Of a stretch of 64,000 bases of DNA, positions 46,547 through 57,141 are shown piece after piece. Position numbers and translations under genes: made by a program. The notes beneath the pieces are model-generated. The model saw only the letters and a program-made list of their open reading frames with translations, was not told the origin of the DNA and did not search any database. Each line of letters begins with the position of its first letter. Within the stretch, counting starts at the first letter, position 1. The DNA comes from Campylobacter volucris (GTDB lineage Bacteria > Campylobacterota > Campylobacteria > Campylobacterales > Campylobacteraceae): contig NZ_CP043428.1 in assembly GCF_008245045.1 (NCBI RefSeq), positions 248,001-312,000 on the forward strand, read 5' to 3'.

Positions 46547-47078
46547 AAAAGATAGAAGTCTTGAAGAAGTAGATATATTAAAAATTTTAATTTTTTCTTT
46601 TTCTTTTATTGTTATTTGTGCGGTTTTGATTTTATTTTTAATTGTTCCTTTTTTAAAAGATTACAAGCTCACTCATTCAAAACTTGCTAGACAAGAAATT
46701 CAAAATACAAAAGCATCTACTGAGCTTGAGAGTTTAGAAAAAATTATTGCAAGTTTTCAAAATACCAACCAAACTCGTTTAGCTCAGATAAATTCTGAAT
46801 TTTCTACTAAAGATTTTTTAAAATTTATGCAAAATTATTTTGAAGAAGTCCAATTTAAATCAGTTCCAATTTCTAAACCAAAAGATTATTTAAAATATAA
46901 ATTTAGCATTGAAGCTAAAATTAAAAATCCCCAAGCTTTTTATTCTTTTTTAAATGATTTACAAAAATACAAAAATTTAGTGGAGATTGATTCTCCGGTT
47001 GAATTTAAATCTAAAGAAAAATACATTGAGTTAAAATTTAACGCAAATGTATTTTATGCTAAAGCTATTGAAAAATAA
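46539..47078 (+). CDS. Single-pass membrane protein, PilO-like topology (Cj0454-like)
   Basis: A 179-residue protein with a membrane segment at about residues 14-36, a coiled coil (about 45-75) and a C-terminal alpha/beta part (KFSIEAKIKNPQAFYSFLNDL), a PilO-like plan. It ends the operon and overlaps the convergent lipoprotein gene by 14 bases. A link to pilus or DNA-uptake machinery is only suggested by topology. Confidence 0.6.
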   Translation: MNKKDRSLEEVDILKILIFSFSFIVICAVLILFLIVPFLKDYKLTHSKLARQEIQNTKASTELESLEKIIASFQNTNQTRLAQINSEFSTKDFLKFMQNYFEEVQFKSVPISKPKDYLKYKFSIEAKIKNPQAFYSFLNDLQKYKNLVEIDSPVEFKSKEKYIELKFNANVFYAKAIEK

Positions 47079-47853
47079 TCACTTCATTATTTTGATAAGG
47101 GTTTGATTCTTTTGTTGTGTTAGTGTCTTCTTCAACTAGATCTTGTGTTTTTATTTCTGTGGTAATTTTTTCATATTTTGGGATAGAAGTTTGCAAATTT
47201 ACACTCATTTCTTTATAAAATTTGATAAATAAATTATCCACTTCTAAAACACTAGCTGAAGTATTTTCATTGATTTGAGTAGGAACAGCGCTATAAACTT
47301 GTTTAAAAGTGTCAAATCCTGCTTGAGATTTGATTGGATAATTAATTGTAATAGCATCATCAAATTTAGTAGAGCTATTAATAGAAGTAGTATTTCCGTC
47401 TAAGTTTGCTAGGGTGTTTTGCGCTTCAAGTATTAGCATAAAAGAAGATTCAACATTTTCTCCACCAAGACCTGAACTTCTTAAAACCTTATCTTCATAT
47501 AAACTTGCGTTTATAATCATCGTAAAAGTATAATCAGCACCATCTTGGACTATTTGATAACCTTTGTTTTCTAAGATGGTTTTTACATCTTTTATAAGTT
47601 GATCTTTTAGTAGTTGCAAACTTTTGTCTATTCTTTGATTAAGAGTTGATTGTTCAAAATAAGAACTATAAAAAGTATTTTTTGAAATTTGAGCTTCTAA
47701 AATTTTTATTTTTGGCCCATCGACATTAGTTGTAGTATTATGCTCTTGAATTTGGGTTTTAAAACTAGGCATAGAAATATGATAAGTTTTTTGATTATCA
47801 GCACAAGCTATGAAAGATAGTATTGTTATTAAAAATATTAATATTTTTTTCAT
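47065..47853 (-). CDS. HpaA-like lipoprotein (Cj0406-like)
   Basis: A 262-residue protein with a lipoprotein signal peptide: a basic start, a hydrophobic core and lipobox LSFIAC, so Cys17 is the likely lipidated residue. The mature part has KIKILEAQISKN and DVKTILENKGYQIV, which recall the HpaA family of Helicobacter and Campylobacter outer-membrane lipoproteins. Function unknown. It is divergent from lgt, whose product would lipidate it. Confidence 0.7.
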   Translation of the reverse strand: MKKILIFLITILSFIACADNQKTYHISMPSFKTQIQEHNTTTNVDGPKIKILEAQISKNTFYSSYFEQSTLNQRIDKSLQLLKDQLIKDVKTILENKGYQIVQDGADYTFTMIINASLYEDKVLRSSGLGGENVESSFMLILEAQNTLANLDGNTTSINSSTKFDDAITINYPIKSQAGFDTFKQVYSAVPTQINENTSASVLEVDNLFIKFYKEMSVNLQTSIPKYEKITTEIKTQDLVEEDTNTTKESNPYQNNEVIIFQ

Positions 47854-47877
47854 ACATAAACCTTAAAAATTAATTTT

Positions 47878-47905
47878 TATAATTATAACAATTTTTTGAT
47901 ATATT
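47878..47905. promoter_or_regulatory. Divergent promoter region, lipoprotein/lgt
   Basis: Within the 76-base gap, TATAAT on the minus strand (47882-47887) points to the lipoprotein gene and TATATT (47900-47905) to lgt. Both are at plausible distances from their starts, but the region is AT-rich and the assignment is tentative. Confidence 0.35.
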
Positions 47906-47929
47906 ATGACTTTTATATAAAGGTGTATT

Positions 47930-48745
47930 ATGGAGTATTGGCAAAATATTTATGCAAATTTTGATGTAGTTGCTTTTGAGCTTTTTGGTTTAAAAGTTCA
48001 TTGGTATGGCATAATGTATGTTTTGGCTTTATTGGTTGCATTGTTAATAGCAAAGTATTTTGCAAAAAAAGATAAGATGGGAATTTCAAATTCCATGCTT
48101 GATAGTTATTTTATATGGGTTGAAATCGGAGTGATTTTAGGAGCAAGATTAGGGTATATTTTAATTTATGATGCAAATACTTTATGGTATTTGGCAAATC
48201 CTTGGCAAATTTTTAATCCTTTTTATAATGGTGAATTTGTCGGTATTAGAGGTATGAGTTATCATGGTGCTGTAGTGGGATTTTTAATCGCAACTTATGC
48301 TTTTTGCAAAAAAAATAAGCAAAATATGTGGAAATATCTTGATTTAGTAGCTATTAGCGTTCCTTTAGGATATGTTTTTGGTAGGATAGGAAATTTTTTA
48401 AATCAAGAATTGTTTGGAAGAGCTACAGATGTGCCTTGGGGTATTTATGTAGATGGAGTATTGCGTCACCCTTCACAACTTTATGAAGCATTATTAGAAG
48501 GAGTGGTGGTTTTTGGAGTTTTATTTTTTGTTAGAAAATTTAAAAAATATGATGGTCAATTGATAGTTTATTATACTATGCTTTATGCTGTGGCTAGATT
48601 TATTTGTGAAGCATTTAGAGAGCCTGATTTTGGTTTAGGCTATGTATTTATAGGACTTAGTATGGGTCAGATATTAAGCATTATAATGTTTTTATTAGGA
48701 CTATTTTTATCTTTTTATTTAAAAAATATTAAAAAAATTTTTTAA
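47930..48745 (+). CDS. lgt: Prolipoprotein diacylglyceryl transferase
   Basis: A 271-residue membrane enzyme with seven hydrophobic segments and the Lgt signature [14 protein letters not shown] (about residues 143-156), plus HWYGIMY and [12 protein letters not shown]. It transfers diacylglycerol to the lipobox cysteine of prelipoproteins in the inner membrane. Length and motifs are normal. fumarate reductase genes follow with a separate promoter. Confidence 0.96.
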   Translation: MEYWQNIYANFDVVAFELFGLKVHWYGIMYVLALLVALLIAKYFAKKDKMGISNSMLDSYFIWVEIGVILGARLGYILIYDANTLWYLANPWQIFNPFYNGEFVGIRGMSYHGAVVGFLIATYAFCKKNKQNMWKYLDLVAISVPLGYVFGRIGNFLNQELFGRATDVPWGIYVDGVLRHPSQLYEALLEGVVVFGVLFFVRKFKKYDGQLIVYYTMLYAVARFICEAFREPDFGLGYVFIGLSMGQILSIIMFLLGLFLSFYLKNIKKIF

Positions 48746-48773
48746 TTTTTTATTTTTTTAAGAAAAAAAGTTT

Positions 48774-48779
48774 TATAAT
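48774..48779 (+). promoter_or_regulatory. -10 box of the frdCAB operon
   Basis: TATAAT lies 42 bases before the frdC ATG, which has an AAAGGAG site. The gap after lgt is rich in A and T runs. Confidence 0.55.
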
Positions 48780-48820
48780 TGCTCCGATGTTAAACTTATT
48801 AACTTTTCAAAGGAGCAAAC

Positions 48821-49600
48821 ATGAGCCAACTCATTGAGGGTTTTTTAGGCAAGGGTGTTGATGGCAAAAAAAGCAAAATGCCAGCAAAACTTGACTATAT
48901 TCAAAGTGCTACAGGCTTAATCTTAGGGTTATTTATGTGGGCACATATGTTTTTCGTTTCTACCATTTTGGTTAGTGATGATTTTTTTGATTCAGTTGTT
49001 CATTTTTTAGAGCTAAAATTTATTATTGATAGCCCTATGATGAGCTATATTACTTCGTTTTTAGCTGCCTGTGTTTTAGTAATTTTCTTTGTACATGCAG
49101 GTCTTGCAATGAGAAAATTTCCTATCAACTTTAGACAATATCAGCTTTGTAGAACACATTTAAAATATATGAATCATGGTGATTCTTCTTTATGGTGGGT
49201 TCAAGCTTTCACTGGTTTTGTAATGTTTTTCTTAGGTTCAGCTCACTTAATTTTTGTGATCACTAATGCTGATAAAATCAGTGCTGATATGTCAGGTGAG
49301 AGAGTTGTTAGTCATTTTATGTGGTTATTTTACCTTGCTTTATTAATCTGTGTTGAATTGCATGGAAGTATCGGTCTTTATAGACTTTGTGTAAAATGGG
49401 GTTGGTTTGAAGGAAAAGACGCAAAAGAAAGTCGTAAAAAGCTTAAAAAAGCAAAATGGTTTATAAGTATTTTCTTCTTGGTTTTAGGATTATTAAGCTT
49501 AGCTGCTTTTGCAAAAATAGGTTTAAAAAATTATCAAAATAATTCTGTAGCGCAAATAGTAAAAACTTATGATGGAGCTAAATATGAACATACAATATAG
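48821..49600 (+). CDS. frdC: Fumarate reductase cytochrome b subunit
   Basis: A 259-residue membrane subunit with five hydrophobic segments and conserved histidines in [27 protein letters not shown] and [10 protein letters not shown] that fit the two b-type hemes of Wolinella-type (type B) quinol:fumarate reductase. It anchors FrdAB and exchanges electrons with menaquinone. frdA starts inside its last codons. Confidence 0.95.
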   Translation: MSQLIEGFLGKGVDGKKSKMPAKLDYIQSATGLILGLFMWAHMFFVSTILVSDDFFDSVVHFLELKFIIDSPMMSYITSFLAACVLVIFFVHAGLAMRKFPINFRQYQLCRTHLKYMNHGDSSLWWVQAFTGFVMFFLGSAHLIFVITNADKISADMSGERVVSHFMWLFYLALLICVELHGSIGLYRLCVKWGWFEGKDAKESRKKLKKAKWFISIFFLVLGLLSLAAFAKIGLKNYQNNSVAQIVKTYDGAKYEHTI

Positions 49601-51575
49601 TGATGCTTTAGTTATTGGTGGTGGTCTTGCTGGACTTAGAGCAGCAATTGAAGTTGCAAAAAGTGGTCAAAGTGTAACACTTTTGAGTATTTGTCCTGTT
49701 AAAAGATCTCACTCAGCTGCTGTACAAGGTGGTATGCAAGCAAGTTTAGGAAATAGTGTAAAAGGCGAAGGTGATAATGAAGATGTGCATTTTGCTGACA
49801 CTGTTAAAGGATCTGATTGGGGTTGTGATCAAGAAGTAGCTAGAATGTTTGCTCAAACTGCTCCAAAAGCGGTTCGTGAGCTTGCTGCTTGGGGGGTTCC
49901 TTGGACTAGAGTTACAAAAGGACCTAGAACTGTTGTTATAAATGCTCAAAAAACTACTATTGAAGAAAAAGAAGAAGCGCATGGTCTTATAAATGCAAGA
50001 GATTTTGGTGGTACTAAAAAATGGAGAACTTGTTATATAGCTGATGCCACTGGACACTGTATGCTTTATGGTGTTGCAAATGAAGCGATTAAGCATCAAG
50101 TAAAAATCATCGATAGAATGGAAGCAGTAAGATTAATTCATGATGGTAAAAAATGTTTAGGAGCTATTGCTAGAGATTTAACTAATGGGGAATTAATCGC
50201 TTATGTTGCAAGAGGAACTATGATAGCAACAGGTGGTTATGGAAGAATCTACAAACAAACTACAAATGCTGTTATTTGTGAAGGAACTGGAGCGGCTATT
50301 GCTTTAGAAACTGGACTTTGCAGGTTATCAAATATGGAAGCGGTGCAATTTCACCCAACTCCTATAGTTCCTAGTGGAATTTTATTAACCGAAGGTTGTA
50401 GAGGTGATGGTGGTATCTTAAGAGATGTTGATGGATATCGTTTTATGCCTGATTATGAGCCAGAGAAAAAAGAACTTGCAAGTAGGGATGTTGTAAGTCG
50501 TAGAATGATGGAGCATATTAGAAAAGGAAAAGGTGTAAAAAGCGCTTATGGCGATCATTTATGGCTTGATATTTCAATTTTGGGTCGTGCTCATGTTGAG
50601 AAAAATTTAAGAGATGTTCAAGATATTTGTAAAACTTTCAATGGTATAGATCCAGCTGATGAAGGTCCTAAAGGTTGGGCTCCTGTTTTACCAATGCAGC
50701 ATTATTCAATGGGTGGAATTAGAACTAAACCAACTGGTGAGAGCCAATGGCTAAATGGTCTTTTTGCATGTGGAGAAGCAGCTTGTTGGGATATGCATGG
50801 TTTTAATCGTTTAGGTGGAAATTCATGTTCAGAAACTGTTGTTGCAGGTATGATTGTTGGTGATTATTTTGCACAATATTGTAAAGAAAATGGTTCAGAA
50901 ATTGATACTAATATCGTTAAATCTTTCCTTACTAAAGAATATGATTATTTAAAATCTCTTGTAAGTAAAGAAGGTAAACATGATGTGTTTGAAATTAAAA
51001 ACAGAATGAAAGATATTATGTGGGAAAAAGTTGCTATCTTTAGAACAGGTAAAGGACTTGAAGAAGCTGTTAAAGAGCTTGAAGAGTTATATCATAAATC
51101 ATTGGATTTAAAAGTACATGATAAAGAATTAAAATGTGCTAATCCAGAGCTTGAAGAAGCTTATAGAGTGCCAAGAATGCTTAAGATTGCTCTATGTGTT
51201 GCATATGGTGCTTTACTTAGAACAGAAAGTAGGGGAGCTCATTATAGAGAAGATTATCCAAAAAGAGATGACTTAAATTGGATGAAAAGAACTAATACTT
51301 ACTGGGTAGAAGGTGAGAGTATGCCAAGAGTTGAGTATGAAGATCTTGATATTATGAAAATGGAAATTCCACCTGCATTTAGAGGATATGGTGCAAAAGG
51401 AAATATCATAGAAAATCCATTAAGCGAAAAACGCCAAGCTGAAGTAGATGCAATTCGTGAAAAAATGGAAGCTGAAGGCAAAGGAAGATATGAAATTCAA
51501 CATGCGTTAATGCCTTATGAATTACAAGCTAAATTTAAAGCACCAAATCAAAGAATAGGAGTTGATTATGAGTAG
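49584..51575 (+). CDS. frdA: Fumarate reductase flavoprotein subunit
   Basis: A 663-residue FAD subunit. The start at 49584 ([20 protein letters not shown]) is chosen because the dinucleotide fold begins directly after it and GGAG precedes it; the frame has another ATG five codons upstream. [16 protein letters not shown] holds the FAD-linking His region. HFHPT-like [11 protein letters not shown] and [10 protein letters not shown] belong to the active site. In Campylobacter this complex interconverts fumarate and succinate. It overlaps frdC and frdB. Confidence 0.96.
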   Translation: MNIQYSDALVIGGGLAGLRAAIEVAKSGQSVTLLSICPVKRSHSAAVQGGMQASLGNSVKGEGDNEDVHFADTVKGSDWGCDQEVARMFAQTAPKAVRELAAWGVPWTRVTKGPRTVVINAQKTTIEEKEEAHGLINARDFGGTKKWRTCYIADATGHCMLYGVANEAIKHQVKIIDRMEAVRLIHDGKKCLGAIARDLTNGELIAYVARGTMIATGGYGRIYKQTTNAVICEGTGAAIALETGLCRLSNMEAVQFHPTPIVPSGILLTEGCRGDGGILRDVDGYRFMPDYEPEKKELASRDVVSRRMMEHIRKGKGVKSAYGDHLWLDISILGRAHVEKNLRDVQDICKTFNGIDPADEGPKGWAPVLPMQHYSMGGIRTKPTGESQWLNGLFACGEAACWDMHGFNRLGGNSCSETVVAGMIVGDYFAQYCKENGSEIDTNIVKSFLTKEYDYLKSLVSKEGKHDVFEIKNRMKDIMWEKVAIFRTGKGLEEAVKELEELYHKSLDLKVHDKELKCANPELEEAYRVPRMLKIALCVAYGALLRTESRGAHYREDYPKRDDLNWMKRTNTYWVEGESMPRVEYEDLDIMKMEIPPAFRGYGAKGNIIENPLSEKRQAEVDAIREKMEAEGKGRYEIQHALMPYELQAKFKAPNQRIGVDYE

Positions 51576-52293
51576 AAAATTAACAATAAGAGCATTTAAA
51601 TATAATCCATTGAGTAAAATTTCTAAGCCTCATTTTGTTACTTATGAGCTTGAAGAAACTCCATTTATGACTATTTTTGTGTGCTTAACTCAAATTAGAG
51701 AAAAAATGGATGCTGATTTGAGTTTTGACTTTGTTTGTAGAGCAGGAATTTGTGGAAGCTGTGCTATGATGATTAATGGTAAGCCAAAACTAGCTTGTAA
51801 AACTTTAACAAAAGACTATGAAGATGGTGTTATAGAGCTTATGCCATTACCTGCTTTTAGACATATAAAAGATTTAAGTGTAAATACAGGCGAGTGGTTT
51901 GATAGTATGTGCAAACGCGTTGAAAGCTGGGTACATAATGAAAAAGAAACAGATATTTCTAAACTTGAAGAGCGTATAGAGCCTGAAGTTGCAGATGAAA
52001 CTTTTGAGCTTGATCGTTGTATAGAGTGTGGAATTTGTGTTGCTTCTTGTGCTACTAAGTTGATGAGACCTGATTTTATAGCAGCAACTGGACTTTTAAG
52101 AACAGCTAGATATCTACAAGATCCACACGATCATAGAACTATAGAAGATTTTTATGAGTTAGTTGGTGATGATGATGGAGTATTTGGTTGTATGTCTTTA
52201 CTTGCATGTGAAGATAATTGCCCTAAGGAATTACCTCTACAAAGTAAAATAGCTTATATGAGAAGACAGCTTGTCGCTCAAAGAAACAAATAA
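51568..52293 (+). CDS. frdB: Fumarate reductase iron-sulfur subunit
   Basis: A 241-residue subunit. The ATG at 51568 inside the frdA end (AGGAG site) is chosen over a TTG two codons earlier. The [2Fe-2S] ligands are in [32 protein letters not shown] and the later [12 protein letters not shown] supply the 4Fe and 3Fe clusters. It carries electrons between FrdA and FrdC. Confidence 0.96.
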   Translation: MSRKLTIRAFKYNPLSKISKPHFVTYELEETPFMTIFVCLTQIREKMDADLSFDFVCRAGICGSCAMMINGKPKLACKTLTKDYEDGVIELMPLPAFRHIKDLSVNTGEWFDSMCKRVESWVHNEKETDISKLEERIEPEVADETFELDRCIECGICVASCATKLMRPDFIAATGLLRTARYLQDPHDHRTIEDFYELVGDDDGVFGCMSLLACEDNCPKELPLQSKIAYMRRQLVAQRNK

Positions 52294-54490
52294 TCCTAGC
52301 CCCTTAGATAAAGGGGCTATTAAAACATTACTCAAGCAAATTTGGCAAAATCATAGTGTTTTTCTCGATATAAATTGTATATTTGAACAAGACATTATAG
52401 ATGCTCAAAAAGCTGCAATTATTTTAAGTACAAATTTAAACAATTATGAAAGATTTAGTGCTTTAAAAGAATTTAAAAAAATTATTAAAGATTTAAATTT
52501 GCGTTTGGATCTTTATAATATACAATATGCTCAAGTTTGTTTTATTAATGCTTTAAAACTTGCAATGATTGATAAAAATGAAGTTTTAAAATTCTTAGAA
52601 AATTTGCAAAAAATTACAGATAATTCTTTAATGTATGCTTTTATTTTAGGTATAGAAAGTGCAAAAAAAGACTATAAAAAAGAAATTTTTAATGCACATC
52701 AAAATTTAGACTTAATTAATCAAAATTTACAAAATTTATGCAAAGATGAAAATACTAAAAAAACCTTGCAAGAATCTTTACTCAAATTTGCACAAGTAGA
52801 TTTTTCCATAGCAGTTACAGGTGTGGTAAATGCTGGAAAATCTAGTATGCTTAATGCACTTTTAAAAAAGAACTTTTTAGGAGTGTCTAATGTCCCTGAA
52901 ACAGCAAATTTAACCATTTTAAAATACGGACAAAATCAAAAAGCTAAAATTTATTTTTGGAATCAACAAGAATGGCAAAATATCTTAAAAAGCTCTACTA
53001 ATAATGAAGATATGCTAAATTTACTCAAAGAGTTAAAGCATGATTTTAATCTTGATGAGTATATCAAAGAAGAAAATAAAATCATAGAAGTTGATTTTGA
53101 TTTATTAAAAGAATACACAAGTGCAAAAAATAAAATTTCAGCATTAATCAAGCAGATTGAAATTTATTCTTTGCTTGATTTTTTAAAAGATAATGTTTAT
53201 ATAGTTGATACCCCAGGCCTTGATGATATAATCATTCAAAGAGAACTTTTAACAAAAGAATATATCCAAAAGGCTGATTTTTTAATCCACCTTATGAATG
53301 CTTCTCAAAGTTTAAGCCAAAAAGATTGCGATTTTATTATAGAATGTTTGCTAACTTCAAGAGTGAGTAAGCTTTTAATAGTGCTTACTAAGGCTGATTT
53401 GCTAAGTGAAAAAGACTTGCAAGAAGTGATTGCTTACACTAAAAATAAACTCAAAGAATCTTTAAAAGCAAAAAATTTAGATGTAAATTTGATTTTAAAT
53501 ATAGAATGTATTTGTATTTCTTCTAAATTCGCTAATGATTTTTATCAAAAAAATGAAGGAAATTTAGAAAAAAGCAATATTTTGTCTTTAGAGAATTTAA
53601 TTCATAAAAGTTTATATGAAAAAAATACCATTGCCATGCAAGCTTATAAAAAAGAATTGTTGCTTATTGCTAATTTACTTATACAAAAAATTGACACAGA
53701 AAATAAAATGCTAAATTTTAAAAATTATGAATTAGGCGAAGAAAATCAAAAACTTATTAATGAATTTAAAAATTTGCAAAATAAATTAGAGCAGGTTAAA
53801 GAAGAATTAGAACACATTTTTACTTTAAAAGATGATGGCAAAGATGAAACTAGTGCTCTTTTGCGTTTGCTTGCTAAAAAATTACAAGAAAAAATCATCG
53901 ATGAGTTAAAATATAATCAAAACAATAAAAAGAAAAACGATATATCTCGTTTAAATACCATTATAGAAACGACTTTAAAAGATGGAATTTTTGATCTTTT
54001 AAGAGAATTAAAATATGAAAGTCAATTAAAATTAGATGAAATTAAAAATAATTTAAGTTTAAAATATGACTTTTTAAATGATATATTAAAATCAAATCAT
54101 AGCGATTTTAAAAATTTAGTCCAAGAAAAAATTGATAATATCTTTAATAATGATATATTATTTAATTTAAAAGCTAGTTTGATTGAAAGTATTCATCAAA
54201 CAAATGATATATATAAATTGCATTTAGAGCAACAAATTTTAGATAAATTAAATGAACTAAATATACAAAATTTAGCCCAAAACATCAAAAATAATCAAGA
54301 ATTTATTATACTTTTAAAAACAAAACTAGCCCAATATGAAAAAGAACAAGAGCTAAAATTTAAAGATTTAAAAGAGCTTATTTTAAGTGTAGAAAATAAT
54401 GAGCAAAAATCAAAAGAACTTTTAAATCAAAATCAAAAAACACTAGAGCAATTGCAAAATTTAAAAATGGAACTTTTAAATGCAAAATAA
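52271..54490 (+). CDS. Bacterial dynamin-like GTPase, subunit 1 (Cj0411-like)
   Basis: A 739-residue dynamin-like protein. The GTPase domain has G1 [13 protein letters not shown] (about residue 183), G3 VDTPGLDD and G4 LTKADLL, followed by long coiled-coil helices. The paired C. jejuni proteins Cj0411 and Cj0412 form a membrane-tethering dynamin-like complex (DLP1/DLP2). The start is uncertain. The open frame begins at a TTG inside frdB, and a strong hairpin (52297-52319) lies in its first codons, so a later non-ATG start is possible. The next dynamin gene overlaps its end by eleven bases. Confidence 0.88.
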   Translation: MSLKETNNPSPLDKGAIKTLLKQIWQNHSVFLDINCIFEQDIIDAQKAAIILSTNLNNYERFSALKEFKKIIKDLNLRLDLYNIQYAQVCFINALKLAMIDKNEVLKFLENLQKITDNSLMYAFILGIESAKKDYKKEIFNAHQNLDLINQNLQNLCKDENTKKTLQESLLKFAQVDFSIAVTGVVNAGKSSMLNALLKKNFLGVSNVPETANLTILKYGQNQKAKIYFWNQQEWQNILKSSTNNEDMLNLLKELKHDFNLDEYIKEENKIIEVDFDLLKEYTSAKNKISALIKQIEIYSLLDFLKDNVYIVDTPGLDDIIIQRELLTKEYIQKADFLIHLMNASQSLSQKDCDFIIECLLTSRVSKLLIVLTKADLLSEKDLQEVIAYTKNKLKESLKAKNLDVNLILNIECICISSKFANDFYQKNEGNLEKSNILSLENLIHKSLYEKNTIAMQAYKKELLLIANLLIQKIDTENKMLNFKNYELGEENQKLINEFKNLQNKLEQVKEELEHIFTLKDDGKDETSALLRLLAKKLQEKIIDELKYNQNNKKKNDISRLNTIIETTLKDGIFDLLRELKYESQLKLDEIKNNLSLKYDFLNDILKSNHSDFKNLVQEKIDNIFNNDILFNLKASLIESIHQTNDIYKLHLEQQILDKLNELNIQNLAQNIKNNQEFIILLKTKLAQYEKEQELKFKDLKELILSVENNEQKSKELLNQNQKTLEQLQNLKMELLNAK
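52297..52319 (+). terminator. Strong hairpin between frdB and the dynamin gene
   Basis: TAGCCCCTT pairs perfectly with AAGGGGCTA around a five-base loop, directly after the frdB stop. It is one of the few GC-rich stems in the window, but no long T run follows. It could be a partial terminator, an RNA processing site or a 3'-end stabiliser. Confidence 0.5.
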
Positions 54491-56291
54491 TTTAATTTTT
54501 GATTTTATAAAAGCTTATGAGAATTTATATTGTCAAAAATTTGATGAGAATTTCCAAGGGCGATTGTTAGCTATAAAAGCTAGTTTTTGCGAGCCTAGTT
54601 TGCGTTTGAATTTAGAATTTTTAAAAGAAATTGATGAAATTATTTTTAGCTATAAAAGACCTATCAATATAGCAATCATAGGTCAATTTTCAAGCGGAAA
54701 ATCCACACTTTTAAATTTAATCTTACAAAAAGAATGCTTACCAACTGGTGTGGTGCCTGTAACTTTTAAGCCTACATTCTTAAGATATGCAAAAAATTAT
54801 TTTTTAAGAGTTGAATACGAAGATGGAAGTGATGAGATAGTTGATATAGAAGAACTTTGTAAATTTAGCGATCAAAGAAATGAGATCAAACCAACTAAAA
54901 GTTTACATCTTTTTGCTCCTATTGAGCTTTTAAAAAATATTACCCTTATAGACACTCCTGGTTTAAATGCAAATGATATTGATACGCTTACTACCTTTAA
55001 AGAACTTTCTTTTATGCATAGTGCTATATGGTTAAGTTTGATTGATAATGCTGGTAAAAAAAGTGAAGAAGAGGCTATAAAGGCAAATGCTTTGCTTTTA
55101 AAGCGTGGTGGAATTTGTGTTTTAAATCAAAAAGACAAGCTTAGTGAAAATGAATTAGAAAATGTTTTACAATATGCTCATTTAGTGTTTGATAAGTATT
55201 TTACAAAGCTTATTGCTATTTCTTGTAAAGAAGCTAAAGAAGATTTGCAAAAGTCTAATGTGCCTTTGCTTTATCAGTATTTACAAGAGCTTGATTTTGA
55301 GCATATAAAAAAAGAATTTATCAAAGAAAAGCTTGAAAATTTATGCTTTGTGTTGTTAAATCAATATGATTTTTTTATAAAAAATTTAGAAAATTTAAAT
55401 GCGAAATTTGATTCTTTTGCTAAAAATAAGAATTTAGAAGAGCAAATTAACATCTTAAATCATACTTGCCTTGAAAAATTAAAATTAGTTAGTGATAAAA
55501 TCGCAAAAGAGATTTTAAAATTTATTAAAGAAAAAGATAGCAGTTATTATAAAAAAGCACAAGGCTTGTTTAAGAAAAATCTATACGAAAAGGTTGATTA
55601 TAAAGCCCCGTATTTATCTAGTGATGATGCATTTTTAGCAATGTTTTACAATAGCGATACTATGAACAAAGAATTTAAAAAAATGAAAAATGAAATTGCT
55701 TTGGAGTTTAGTGAGTTAAAAAAAGGATTTTTAGCATATTTTTCGAATTTACAAGAACAAATTTTACTTTTTAAATCCCAATTTTCAAATTTAAAAAAAG
55801 AAGAATCTTTGCAAAGTGATGATGAATTTGCTTATTTTAGAAGTTTTGCTAGTGCGGCTGAAGAAATTTTTATAAAAGATTTTAAAGAATTATTGTTTGA
55901 GAGTGAATTAGAACTTGATTTATTTTTGGAAAAATTAAATTTAAAAGCATTAGCTAATTATGAAAATGCGACTAAACTTGCATTGGGATTTTTTAGCACT
56001 AAGATGAATGCAAGTAAAGAATTTTATGAGCTTGATAGTGCTGAATTTAGTTTGTATCATCCAAAAGCAAGTGAAATTTATCAAAGAGTATTAGTAGAAT
56101 TAAATGTGCATGAATTTGAAGATTTGCTTTTAAATAAACCTGTGATTTTAAAAATTTATAAAAATTATATGCAAACTTATGAAAGTCTCATCCAAGATAA
56201 AAAGACATATATACAAAATTTAAAAAATGAATTTGAAATCAAAAAAGAAATGGTATCAAAAATTAAAGAGCAAATTTCTAAACTTAATTGA
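54480..56291 (+). CDS. Bacterial dynamin-like GTPase, subunit 2 (Cj0412-like)
   Basis: A 603-residue dynamin-like GTPase with G1 GQFSSGKSTLLNLIL (about residues 66-80), G2 region PTGVVPVTF, G3 DTPGLNAND and NQKDKLS at the G4 position, then helical stalk-like sequence. It pairs with the preceding protein. In C. jejuni the two partners form a heterotetramer that tethers membranes. The start overlaps the upstream gene by eleven bases. A hairpin follows. Confidence 0.9.
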   Translation: MQNNLIFDFIKAYENLYCQKFDENFQGRLLAIKASFCEPSLRLNLEFLKEIDEIIFSYKRPINIAIIGQFSSGKSTLLNLILQKECLPTGVVPVTFKPTFLRYAKNYFLRVEYEDGSDEIVDIEELCKFSDQRNEIKPTKSLHLFAPIELLKNITLIDTPGLNANDIDTLTTFKELSFMHSAIWLSLIDNAGKKSEEEAIKANALLLKRGGICVLNQKDKLSENELENVLQYAHLVFDKYFTKLIAISCKEAKEDLQKSNVPLLYQYLQELDFEHIKKEFIKEKLENLCFVLLNQYDFFIKNLENLNAKFDSFAKNKNLEEQINILNHTCLEKLKLVSDKIAKEILKFIKEKDSSYYKKAQGLFKKNLYEKVDYKAPYLSSDDAFLAMFYNSDTMNKEFKKMKNEIALEFSELKKGFLAYFSNLQEQILLFKSQFSNLKKEESLQSDDEFAYFRSFASAAEEIFIKDFKELLFESELELDLFLEKLNLKALANYENATKLALGFFSTKMNASKEFYELDSAEFSLYHPKASEIYQRVLVELNVHEFEDLLLNKPVILKIYKNYMQTYESLIQDKKTYIQNLKNEFEIKKEMVSKIKEQISKLN

Positions 56292-56298
56292 CATAAAT

Positions 56299-56323
56299 GT
56301 GTTTTAAGATAAACTTAAAACAC
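56299..56323. terminator. Shared hairpin terminator between convergent genes
   Basis: GTGTTTTAAG and CTTAAAACAC form a perfect ten-base stem with a five-base loop between the dynamin gene and the minus-strand small ORF. The stem is symmetric, so it can act in both directions; a loose T-rich stretch follows on the + strand. Confidence 0.55.
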
Positions 56324-56328
56324 TAAAA

Positions 56329-56433
56329 TTATTTTTCATTGTTTTTTTCTTTGCTTTTTTTCCAAAAGTGTAAAGCTACTCCACATAAACCACCTACTAT
56401 AGCAGCAAGAAAAAGTTGAGTGATAAAATCCAT
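56329..56433 (-). CDS. 34-residue single-pass membrane small protein
   Basis: A short minus-strand frame beginning MDFITQLFLAAIVGGLCGVA, followed by a basic tail with HFWKKSKEK. An AAGGA site lies seven bases before the ATG. One hydrophobic helix (about residues 5-22) followed by positive charges is the layout of small inner-membrane proteins. It is the only gene-like content of the 220-base gap between the dynamin gene and thiN. Function unknown. Confidence 0.6.
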   Translation of the reverse strand: MDFITQLFLAAIVGGLCGVALHFWKKSKEKNNEK

Positions 56434-56511
56434 ATAAGTCCTTTGTTGTAAAAATATTTGGTATTATATTTATTTATGATTAATCATTTAATATTTAATT
56501 AATTTTTCGTT

Positions 56512-57141
56512 TTAAATAGTATTTTTGTAAGCTTTATAAATAAGCACTTTCGCTTTTTTATTTGAGTTTAAGTAAAAAATATCTGATTTTGCTTCATTTA
56601 AAGTCGCACTTGCTAGAAATGGTAAAGATATATTTTTTAATGGATATTTTAAATTCTTAGAATTAAATTTTATATTTTTATCAAAACAAAATATAGATAT
56701 TTGTTCGCCTTTATAGCTTTGTATTTTGCAAGGAGTTTCATAAAATTTAAATTCTCCATAATCGCTTTTTATAGTTAAATTTTTACAATCTTTGCTGTAT
56801 TTTATCATTAAAGAAATATTAGCTAAGGTATGATCTTCTCTTTTTCCAGTGCTTGCCAAAAATACAAATTCATCAAAACCTAAATTTAAACAATGATAAA
56901 AAGCTTTTGATAAATCATTACTCATTTGTTCTTTTATATGTATTAATTTATCTTTATATTTTTCTTTTAATTCTTTGCTTATGCTATCTAAATCGCCTAT
57001 TATTAAATTTGGCATTATTTTTAATTTATCAAGATACTTAATAGCTCCGTCGCAAACTGCTATAAAATTTGCTTTTTTTAGTTCGTTTATTATTGATTTT
57101 TTTATAGGAAATTCTCCATTTGCTATTATGTAAGCTTTCAT
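56512..57141 (-). CDS. thiN: Thiamine pyrophosphokinase
   Basis: A 209-residue thiamine pyrophosphokinase, which converts thiamine to thiamine pyrophosphate with ATP. IIANGEFP at the N terminus, IIGDLDSIS (metal and ATP binding, about residues 46-54) and ASTGKREDHTLANI (about residues 91-104) are the family signatures. The ATG at 57141 shares bases with the stop of pnuT (ATGA), so this start is preferred over an ATG six codons upstream. It is the second gene of a TPP-riboswitch operon. Confidence 0.88.
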   Translation of the reverse strand: MKAYIIANGEFPIKKSIINELKKANFIAVCDGAIKYLDKLKIMPNLIIGDLDSISKELKEKYKDKLIHIKEQMSNDLSKAFYHCLNLGFDEFVFLASTGKREDHTLANISLMIKYSKDCKNLTIKSDYGEFKFYETPCKIQSYKGEQISIFCFDKNIKFNSKNLKYPLKNISLPFLASATLNEAKSDIFYLNSNKKAKVLIYKAYKNTI

